NCBI GenBank assembly: GCA_045617225.1
Contig: JAZLIC010000062.1
Location: 1 to 10,881 of the forward strand
DNA: 10,881 nt
Reading direction: 5' to 3'
Source of the DNA: JAZLIC01 sp045617225
GTDB taxonomy: Bacteria > Bacillota > Clostridia > Monoglobales > Monoglobaceae
The notes beneath the pieces are model-generated. The model made no database searches and had not been told where the DNA came from. It was given only the letters and a program-made list of their open reading frames with translations. A program made the translations under genes and the position numbers. Position 1 is the first letter of the stretch; every line of letters starts with the position of its first letter. Positions 6,412 to 10,881 of this stretch are shown in pieces.

Positions 6412-7134
6412 TTATTCCGCTAAAATTGTTTGTCGCATTTTAAGAAGCAGTTTTTTCTCGATTCTTGAAACCTGAACCTGTGAAATTCCAAGTTCTGCCG
6501 CAACCTGTGCTTGCGTTTTTTGCTTGAAATATCTAAGCGTAATAATCCTTTGTTCACGCTCGTCAAGTGCAGAAACCAATTCATTTATAAGCAGACGGTC
6601 AATCGTATTATTTTCATAATTCTCCGGACATTCTATTCTGTCAATCAGTGGTTTGATTTCACTGCTTCCGTCATCGCCTGTTGCGTATAAGGACTCCGGG
6701 TGCAGTCCTGCGTCTAAGGCAAAGCTGAGTTCTTCCGGCGTGACCGAAAGCTCGTCTGCAAGCTCGGTTACGGTAGGCTCTCTGCCGTGTTCGGCAGTTA
6801 TTCGCTCACGGATTGCAACTGCCTTGACGGCGGTTTCTTTAATGCTTCGGCTTACTTTTATTATTCCGTCATCACGGATAAAACGCTTTATCTCGCCCAT
6901 AATCATAGGCACTGCGTAGGTGGAAAATTTTACACCGTAGTTTATATCAAATTTATCCACAGCTTTAATAAGCCCTATACACCCCACCTGAAATAAATCC
7001 TCCGCTTCGTGTCCGCGATTCAAAAAGCGTCTGACTATGTTATGTATAAGACCTATATTATTTTCTATCAGTAAATTTTTTGCGCTAAGGTCGCCGTCTG
7101 CAAGCCGCTTTAATAATTCTTCGTTGTTATACAT
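6412..7134 (-). CDS. sigF: Forespore-specific RNA polymerase sigma factor SigF (SpoIIAC)
   Basis: A 240-residue sigma-70-family factor that directs early forespore transcription. Region 2 is clear: NIGLIHNIVRRFLNRG, EDLFQVGCIGLIKAVDKFD (45-63), then FSTYAVPMIMGEIKRFIRDD (70-89), which contacts the -10 element. Region 3 follows (about 100-150). Region 4 has the helix-turn-helix TQAQVAAELGISQVQVSRIEKKLL (207-230). SigG is a close paralogue, but the position straight after spoIIAA-spoIIAB identifies SigF. The start codon overlaps the spoIIAB stop by 8 bases, with an AGGGG ribosome site, so translation is coupled. Activity is expected to be blocked by SpoIIAB until SpoIIAA releases it. Confidence 0.96.
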   Translation of the reverse strand: MYNNEELLKRLADGDLSAKNLLIENNIGLIHNIVRRFLNRGHEAEDLFQVGCIGLIKAVDKFDINYGVKFSTYAVPMIMGEIKRFIRDDGIIKVSRSIKETAVKAVAIRERITAEHGREPTVTELADELSVTPEELSFALDAGLHPESLYATGDDGSSEIKPLIDRIECPENYENNTIDRLLINELVSALDEREQRIITLRYFKQKTQAQVAAELGISQVQVSRIEKKLLLKMRQTILAE

Positions 7135-7558
7135 CGCTTGCCCCTGTTATATGCTTTGTCATTGTGACGGTGGTGCCTTCGTTTGGAATGGAATATACCT
7201 TCAAGGTGTCCATAAAACTTTCCATTACTGTAAATCCCATGCCGCTCCGTTCCTCGTCGTCTGTTCCGGAAAACATAGGTTGAAGGGCGGCGTCAATATC
7301 TTCAATGCCGCAGCCTGTATCTTTTATAGTTACGGTAAGCGTGTTTTCGGATATACTGCACCGTATTTCTATAATTCCGCACCTTTCTCTATATGCGTGC
7401 ACAATGGCGTTGGTGACCGCCTCGGATACTGCCGTCTTTATATCTGCCAAATCCTCTATTGTCATATCAAGGCGTGACGCAAAAGCACCTACCGCCGAAC
7501 GCGCAAAGGCTTCGTTAAAGCTTTTGCTCGGAAATTCAAGTTTCATATAGTTATCCAT
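7127..7558 (-). CDS. spoIIAB: Anti-sigma F factor and serine kinase SpoIIAB
   Basis: A 143-residue GHKL-fold protein that holds SigF inactive in the predivisional cell and mother cell, and phosphorylates SpoIIAA with ATP. The N-box SEAVTNAIVHAY holds the general base E46 and magnesium ligand N50. The G1 box DTGCGI (80-85) and G2 box RSGMGFTVME (104-113) complete the ATP site. R20, which in Bacillus contacts both SigF and SpoIIAA, is conserved. The length agrees with the family (about 146). An AGGGGTGAG ribosome site precedes the ATG. The gap to spoIIAA is 10 bases, and the end overlaps sigF. Confidence 0.97.
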   Translation of the reverse strand: MDNYMKLEFPSKSFNEAFARSAVGAFASRLDMTIEDLADIKTAVSEAVTNAIVHAYRERCGIIEIRCSISENTLTVTIKDTGCGIEDIDAALQPMFSGTDDEERSGMGFTVMESFMDTLKVYSIPNEGTTVTMTKHITGASDV

Positions 7559-7568
7559 ATTCTCACCC

Positions 7569-7874
7569 CTAACTGCACTCTAAAAGTTTTTTAAGACCGG
7601 AAATCTCAAAAATTTTATCTATCTGCGGTTGAATTCTTATAATCATCATCTTTCCGCCACAGGCGGTCACCTTTTTGTACCTGCCTACAATTACTCCTAT
7701 CCCGGAACTGTCCATAAATGTCACATCTTTAAAATCAAATATCAGATTTTTGCTTCCGGAAGATTGCAATTCTCTGTCTATTTTTTCACGCACCGTACTT
7801 GCAAAGTGTTGGTCAAGTTCTCCTTTTAGCTTTACCACTAATGTAGAGCCTATGTTTTCAAGTTCTACTTCCAT
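7569..7874 (-). CDS. spoIIAA: Anti-anti-sigma F factor SpoIIAA
   Basis: A 101-residue STAS-domain protein. When unphosphorylated it binds SpoIIAB and frees SigF; SpoIIAB kinase phosphorylates it and the SpoIIE phosphatase reverses this. The phosphorylation loop FMDSSGIGVIVGRYK (53-67) is intact. S57, the second serine of D-S-S-G, corresponds to Ser58 of Bacillus. The N-terminal LVVKLKGELDQHFA is the usual first STAS strand and helix. AAGGAGG sits about 8 bases ahead of the ATG. It is the first gene of the operon, just after the sigma-H promoter candidate. The spoIIE gene is not in the window. Confidence 0.96.
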   Translation of the reverse strand: MEVELENIGSTLVVKLKGELDQHFASTVREKIDRELQSSGSKNLIFDFKDVTFMDSSGIGVIVGRYKKVTACGGKMMIIRIQPQIDKIFEISGLKKLLECS

Positions 7875-7914
7875 TTTTATGCCTCCTTATAATTTGTGAT
7901 TATTATTCTATTTT

Positions 7915-7944
7915 CTATTCTTTGCGTCTTATATTGCCTCCTTT
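7915..7944 (-). promoter_or_regulatory. Sigma-H promoter candidate for the spoIIA-spoVA operon
   Basis: On the minus strand: AAAGGAGGC (7936-7944), 12-bp spacer, AAAGAATAG (7915-7923). This fits the Bacillus SigH pattern RnAGGAwWW, N11-12, RnnGAATww in the AGGA and GAAT cores, and spoIIA is a known SigH (and Spo0A) target. The predicted start near 7908 leaves a leader of about 34 bases. The -35 element also looks like a ribosome site, but no start codon follows at a usable distance. Partial Spo0A-box-like TTTGTC sequences lie upstream (around 8000); none matches well. Confidence 0.6.
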
Positions 7945-8200
7945 ATTTCCCGAAGATAATCGTATGCTAAAAAAAGACAGAATTTGATACATAAAAAATT
8001 TGTCCTTGAATATATTTATAATTAGGATTTTGCTTCTAATGATTGCAAAAAACAAATTTTATGCACTTGCAATCTTTCACGTTGTAGGGCAGGGGCTTGC
8101 TCCTGCCGCTCATCGTTGACGGAGGGAATTCAGAAAAAGCTTTGTATTTCGCAAGATTGAGCAAGGGAAAAGCAGTTTATTACAGAAAGGAGCTTGTATT
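7945..8200. other. Intergenic region between the divergent spoIIA operon and yabP
   Basis: The whole gap from 7875 to 8200 is 326 bp and holds no convincing gene on either strand. Its spoIIA side carries the SigH promoter and leader. In the middle is an 8-bp inverted repeat, GATTGCAA/TTGCAATC (8041-8048 and 8067-8074, 18-base spacer). Next comes a GC-rich palindrome (8088-8107). The yabP side has a good Shine-Dalgarno site (AAAGGAG, 8186-8192). I could not identify a convincing promoter for yabP; a SigE-type site would be expected by analogy with Bacillus. Confidence 0.6.
8081..8125. repeat. REP-like GC-rich palindromic unit
   Basis: The stem GGCAGGGG/CTCCTGCC (8088-8095 with 8100-8107, one G-T pair) has a CTTG loop and is flanked by GTTGTA and GCTCATCGTTGACGGAG. 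It is much richer in GC than the surrounding AT-rich spacer. Short palindromes of the type GTAGGGGCGG...CCGCC are scattered in intergenic DNA of many Clostridia, and this looks like one. Only one copy is in the window, so its repeat nature is inferred. No T tract follows, so it is not a terminator. Confidence 0.35.
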
Positions 8201-8476
8201 ATGGAAGAAGAAAAAAGAGAACATAATATAAATATGGAGTCCAGAAAAAAGATTACTGTTTCGGGAGTGGAGGATATAGAGAGCTTTGACGAAGAAAAGG
8301 TCGTTATATATACATCAATGGGTACGCTTTCTATTAACGGATACGATTTTAAAATTAACAAGCTGAGCGTAGATGACGGATGCCTTGTTGTAGAGGGGGA
8401 TATTTATTCTCTTGAATACAGTGATATTCAAAAAGCGGATAAAAACGGCGGCTTTTTAAAAAGAATGTTCAGGTGA
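8201..8476 (+). CDS. yabP: Sporulation protein YabP
   Basis: A 91-residue protein of the YabP/YqfC family, made in the mother cell and needed for proper spore coat/cortex formation. Family features are the opening HNINMESRKKITVSGVEDIESFDEEKV (8-34), the central TSMGTLSINGYDFKINKLSVDDGCLVVEGDI and the closing SLEYSD...FLKRMFR. It is soluble, with no membrane segment. An AAAGGAG ribosome site precedes the ATG by about 8 bases. It is followed 6 bases later by yabQ, as in most spore formers. Confidence 0.94.
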   Translation: MEEEKREHNINMESRKKITVSGVEDIESFDEEKVVIYTSMGTLSINGYDFKINKLSVDDGCLVVEGDIYSLEYSDIQKADKNGGFLKRMFR

Positions 8477-8482
8477 TGCACA

Positions 8483-8959
8483 GTGGAAATAGAAGTTGAT
8501 ATGCAGTGGAAGTACTTTTTGTGGTCGGTTTTGGTCGGCGTGCTTATGGGCGTTTTGTATGATATGATAAGACTAAGACGAAAGGTAAAGACAGGCAGTG
8601 ACATTTGGATAAACATAGAGGATATATTATTTATCTTCTTGACAGGTGTATCGCTTTTTCTGACTGCATACTTTAAAAATGAAGGTTTGCTCAGGTGGCA
8701 CGGGTTTATAGGCGAAGGACTCGGCTTTATAACTTATAAATTGATAGTGGGCGACATTGTGATATCGGGAGCGTATATTGCCCTTGGAATTTTTAAAAGG
8801 ATTTTTGCGTTTTTAAAAAGAATACTTTTTACACCTTTTATGGTTGTGATAAAGCTGTTATTGCGCCCGTTTTTGCTTTTGTCAGGTATGTTAAAAAAGA
8901 TTCTGAAAGTGTGGAAGATGCGCCTTAAAAATACCGTGAATATACTGAGTAAAAAATGA
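8483..8959 (+). CDS. yabQ: Spore cortex biosynthesis protein YabQ
   Basis: A 158-residue membrane protein. The N-terminal half matches YabQ: WKYFLWSVLVGVLMGVLYDMIRLRRK (9-34) forms the first membrane helix with the conserved Y-D-x-x-R, followed by hydrophobic segments near 47-64 and 85-103. Residues 105-158 are very basic and hydrophobic. YabQ localises to membranes around the forespore and is required for cortex synthesis. I chose the GTG at 8483 because AGGTGA (8471-8476, overlapping the yabP stop) gives a suitable ribosome site; an ATG at 8501 is possible. Confidence 0.92.
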   Translation: MEIEVDMQWKYFLWSVLVGVLMGVLYDMIRLRRKVKTGSDIWINIEDILFIFLTGVSLFLTAYFKNEGLLRWHGFIGEGLGFITYKLIVGDIVISGAYIALGIFKRIFAFLKRILFTPFMVVIKLLLRPFLLLSGMLKKILKVWKMRLKNTVNILSKK

Positions 8960-8969
8960 AGTTTTTTCG

Positions 8970-8998
8970 TTGACAAACGCTTTGCGCTGGTATATAAT
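8970..8998 (+). promoter_or_regulatory. Perfect-consensus sigma-A promoter for divIC
   Basis: TTGACA (8970-8975), 17-bp spacer and TATAAT (8993-8998), matching consensus at all twelve positions. It begins 11 bases after the yabQ stop and lies 36 bases ahead of the divIC start. It separates vegetative division-gene expression from the sporulation pair upstream. Confidence 0.88.
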
Positions 8999-9034
8999 AA
9001 CTATGAATATATGCTTTAAGGTGGTGGAATTTCT

Positions 9035-9385
9035 TTGTCAACAGGAAAGCGTACTGATAACGGCGATAAAAATACAAAAAAACGCAGGAAGCTTAATTTA
9101 AAAAAACTTAATGTTAAAAGATTTCTAATCGTTACTGTTTCTGCGATTTTTATTATATATTGTATCTGGGTGTTTATATGGCAACAGGTTACCATCAGTC
9201 ATAAAAACAGTGAGATTGATGAGCTTCAGGCTCAGATTGATGCGGCAACGGAGGAGAATGAAAGACTGAATACAGAACTTGAAAATGTTAACGACCCGGA
9301 GAATATAGAGCGTATGGCAAGGGAGAAGCTTGGACTTGTCAGACCTAATGAGAGAGTTTTTACAGATGCGAATCAGGGTGACTGA
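9035..9385 (+). CDS. divIC: Cell division protein DivIC/FtsB family
   Basis: A 116-residue bitopic membrane protein of the septum-formation initiator family. The basic cytoplasmic tail (1-29) is followed by one membrane helix (about 30-50), an extracellular coiled coil (about 53-86) and the family signature DPENIERMAREKLGLVRPNE (87-106). DivIC works with FtsL and DivIB to activate septal peptidoglycan synthesis. The start is a TTG at 9035 with GGTGG about 7 bases upstream; no ATG fits the expected N-terminus. The perfect-consensus promoter upstream suggests steady expression in growing cells. Confidence 0.93.
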   Translation: MSTGKRTDNGDKNTKKRRKLNLKKLNVKRFLIVTVSAIFIIYCIWVFIWQQVTISHKNSEIDELQAQIDAATEENERLNTELENVNDPENIERMAREKLGLVRPNERVFTDANQGD

Positions 9386-9445
9386 TTTGTCTTAAAGAAG
9401 ATAAATAAATATTTATATATTACCTTAGAGAGGATTTTAAAAAGA

Positions 9446-9895
9446 ATGCAAATTGAAGTTGGCACAGTGTTAGAAGGAAAGGTTACGGGAATTGCCGCAT
9501 TTGGTGCGTTTGTTGAGTTCCCGGATGGGAAGTCGGGACTTATACATATTTCGGAGATTGCTTCCGAATATGTTGAGGATATAAAGCAATTTATCAAGGT
9601 CGGTCAACAGGTTAAAGTTAAGGTTATCGGCACAGAAAAAGGAAAGCTCAGTCTGTCTTTAAAGCAGGCAGGCGAGGAAGTTAAGGCCGCACCGAAACGC
9701 AAGGAGAAGAAACAAGCTCCCCCACAGGAGAAAGGGTTTAGACAACCGCCTGTGGAGTTTGAGTTTAAGAAACAAACTGATATGTCTTTTGACGATATGC
9801 TGCAAAAGTTTAAAAAAGACAGTGAAGAGAAAAATCAGGATTTAAAACGCAATACAGAGGGTAAACGTAGTGGCGGATATAAAAGGGCATATTAA
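9446..9895 (+). CDS. yabR: S1 domain RNA-binding protein (YabR-like)
   Basis: A 149-residue protein with one S1 (OB-fold) RNA-binding domain at residues 2-75: VGTVLEGKVTGIAAFGAFVEFPDGKSGLIHISEIA, then VGQQVKVKVIGTEKGKLSLSLKQ. The remainder (76-149) is highly charged and probably disordered, rich in Lys, Glu and Gln. It is the usual neighbour of divIC in Firmicutes. Its RNA target is not known; a general role with ribosomes or mRNA is inferred from the domain. A GAGAGGA ribosome site lies about 12 bases before the ATG. The 60-base gap to divIC holds no terminator, so they are probably co-transcribed. Confidence 0.92.
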   Translation: MQIEVGTVLEGKVTGIAAFGAFVEFPDGKSGLIHISEIASEYVEDIKQFIKVGQQVKVKVIGTEKGKLSLSLKQAGEEVKAAPKRKEKKQAPPQEKGFRQPPVEFEFKKQTDMSFDDMLQKFKKDSEEKNQDLKRNTEGKRSGGYKRAY

Positions 9896-9955
9896 AGGGG
9901 ATGCTAAAAAAGTCCGGAGCGATAAAAGACATATCTGTCTTTTATCTATCCCCTT
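9895..9955 (+). other. Nested stem structure downstream of yabR
   Basis: An outer 8-bp stem (9895-9902 with 9948-9955) encloses a perfect 11-bp hairpin (9921-9931 with 9936-9946, TATC loop). A second possible arm (9903-9920) closes with three pairs. Together they can form a small three-way junction beginning at the yabR stop codon. No T tract follows, so it is not a simple terminator. It may protect the 3' end of the mRNA or be a small repeated element; the role is unknown. Confidence 0.5.
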
Positions 9956-9961
9956 CGAAAT

Positions 9962-10001
9962 GGGCTGTCTAAAAACAATGGTTTTTAAACAGTCCCTTTT
10001 T
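9962..10001 (+). terminator. Intrinsic terminator after divIC-yabR
   Basis: A long stem (9962-9976 with 9981-9996) with one bulge, one C-A mismatch and an AATG loop, followed by five T residues (9997-10001). It ends about 35 bases before the nfeD start codon. I see no clear promoter for nfeD in that gap, so some read-through may supply it. Confidence 0.78.
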
Positions 10002-10035
10002 AGAAGTGCAAATATGTTGAATAGTAGGTGATAAA

Positions 10036-10479
10036 ATGAACATAATGGTTATTATGTGGCTTGCTTTGGCGGCAGTTTTGGCAATTATTGAGGCATTTAC
10101 GGTTTCGCTGGTTACTATTTGGTTTGCTTTGGGTGCGATAGGTGCAACCCTTGCGGCGGCATTTGGTGCGTCGGAGGTCTTGCAGATAGTGGTTTTCGTT
10201 GTTTTATCGACATTGCTTCTTATAGCGACACGTCCTCTTGCACGGAAACTGCTTAAAGGAAAAGGCGAGGCTACAAACGCCGACCGTTTAATCGGTGCGG
10301 AAGGCAAGGTCATTGAAGAAATTGACCCTGTTGAAAACAGCGGACAGGTAAAAGTAGGCGGCAAGATTTGGTCTGCAACAACTGCAAACGGTGAAAGAAT
10401 TGAAGTCGGTGAGTTTGTGGTAGTTGAAAGCATAAGCGGCGTAAAGGCGGTTGTGCATAAGCGTGATGCAGAGAGTTAG
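10036..10479 (+). CDS. NfeD-like membrane protein (short form)
   Basis: A 147-residue protein with membrane helices near 3-20, 24-45 and 47-65, then a soluble C-terminal OB-fold (about 82-142). The domain motif LIGAEGKVIEEIDPVENSGQVKVGGKIWSA (85-114) is typical of NfeD. It is the short form without the serine protease domain. NfeD proteins pair with SPFH/stomatin proteins in membrane microdomains, and such a gene follows 32 bases on. The start is an ATG with AGGTGAT 4 bases upstream. The molecular role is poorly defined across the family. Confidence 0.9.
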   Translation: MNIMVIMWLALAAVLAIIEAFTVSLVTIWFALGAIGATLAAAFGASEVLQIVVFVVLSTLLLIATRPLARKLLKGKGEATNADRLIGAEGKVIEEIDPVENSGQVKVGGKIWSATTANGERIEVGEFVVVESISGVKAVVHKRDAES

Positions 10480-10511
10480 TTTTATAAATTAAATTCCAAG
10501 GAGGAAATTTT

Positions 10512-10881
10512 ATGACAGGAACAATAATCAGCATAATAGTTGTGCTTTTAGTTATTATAATTTCAAATATCAAGATTGTACCTCAGGCACATTCTTTTGT
10601 AATTGAGCGTCTTGGCGCATACAGTGCGACTTGGGGCGTAGGATTGCATTTTAAAATCCCGTTCATTGAACGTATTGCAAAGAAGGTTACCCTTAAAGAG
10701 CAGGTAGTGGATTTTCCGCCGCAACCTGTTATTACCAAGGATAATGTTACAATGCACATTGATACGGTTGTGTATTTTGAGATTACCGACCCAAAGCTTT
10801 TCACTTATGGTGTAGAGCTTCCGATGTCTGCAATTGAGAACTTGACCGCAACAACACTTAGAAATATTATCGGTGATATGG
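10512..10881 (+). CDS. SPFH/Band 7 (stomatin-like) protein, N-terminal part
   Basis: The gene runs off the window end; 123 codons are visible. Residues 4-22 are a single membrane anchor. They are followed by the SPFH domain opening: FVIERLGAYSATWGVGLHFKIPFIERIAKKVTLKEQVVDFPPQPVITKDNVTMHIDTVVYFEITDP. The remaining visible part (MSAIENLTATTLRNIIGDM) matches the next conserved helix. These proteins oligomerise into membrane microdomain scaffolds and affect membrane protein quality control. AAGGAGG precedes the ATG by about 8 bases. With the upstream nfeD-like gene it forms a common two-gene unit. Confidence 0.93.
   Translation, partial: MTGTIISIIVVLLVIIISNIKIVPQAHSFVIERLGAYSATWGVGLHFKIPFIERIAKKVTLKEQVVDFPPQPVITKDNVTMHIDTVVYFEITDPKLFTYGVELPMSAIENLTATTLRNIIGDM

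Noticed and set aside
7037..7477. 146-codon open frame on the plus strand opposite spoIIAB/sigF
   Set aside because: It lies antisense to two strongly conserved genes, lacks a ribosome site and its protein has no recognisable features.
7998..8010. Spo0A-box-like TTTGTC-CTTGAA
   Set aside because: It departs from the TGTCGAA core at several positions, too weak to annotate alone.
9921..9946. Hairpin after yabR as an intrinsic terminator
   Set aside because: No T tract follows it in the plus direction; the hairpin at 9962-10001 fits much better.
1..10881. CRISPR array, prophage, toxin-antitoxin or other defence module
   Set aside because: No direct-repeat array, integrase, transposase, nuclease or toxin-like gene is visible on either strand.

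Overview
The window reads as a core chromosomal segment of an anaerobic, endospore-forming member of the Firmicutes (class Clostridia). The evidence is the early sporulation regulators (spoIIAA-spoIIAB-sigF), a reduced spoVA set with only spoVAC, spoVAD and spoVAE (the usual clostridial complement), the yabP-yabQ-divIC-yabR order, Gram-positive Shine-Dalgarno sites of the AAGGAGG type, and AT-rich intergenic DNA. No phage, transposon, CRISPR or other defence genes are visible, and no tRNA or rRNA gene was seen.

Layout. Positions 2-883 (+) hold the 3' end of an ABC exporter gene. It faces a mecA-type ClpC adaptor gene (929-1552, -), and the two share a hairpin terminator. The 1553-2117 intergenic stretch holds the mecA promoter, a probable 6S RNA with its own promoter and a U-rich end (about 1757-1952, +), and a near-consensus promoter for rsmD. 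On the + strand follow rsmD (2118-2669), coaD (2671-3150) and a coiled-coil protein of unknown role (3183-3671), closed by a strong terminator, then a small DUF6514-like gene (3902-4162).

Positions 4180-7874 (-) look like one sporulation operon, read spoIIAA, spoIIAB, sigF, spoVAC, spoVAD, spoVAE and a tandem zinc-ribbon protein. A good sigma-H promoter candidate lies at 7915-7944. The logic would be a partner-switch module controlling SigF in the forespore, linked directly to the channel genes that load dipicolinic acid into the spore. The last small gene is unexplained.

Divergently, after a 326-bp intergenic region with a GC-rich palindrome, the + strand carries yabP and yabQ (spore coat/cortex), divIC (division septum, with its own perfect-consensus promoter) and yabR (S1 domain), closed by a terminator. 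The window ends with an nfeD-like gene and the 5' part of an SPFH/stomatin gene, a common membrane-microdomain pair.

Most of this is conserved housekeeping and sporulation DNA. The least explained parts are the tandem zinc-ribbon protein at the end of the spoIIA-spoVA operon, several inverted repeats in promoter regions, and a nested stem structure after yabR. I see no convincing evidence for a wholly new system.
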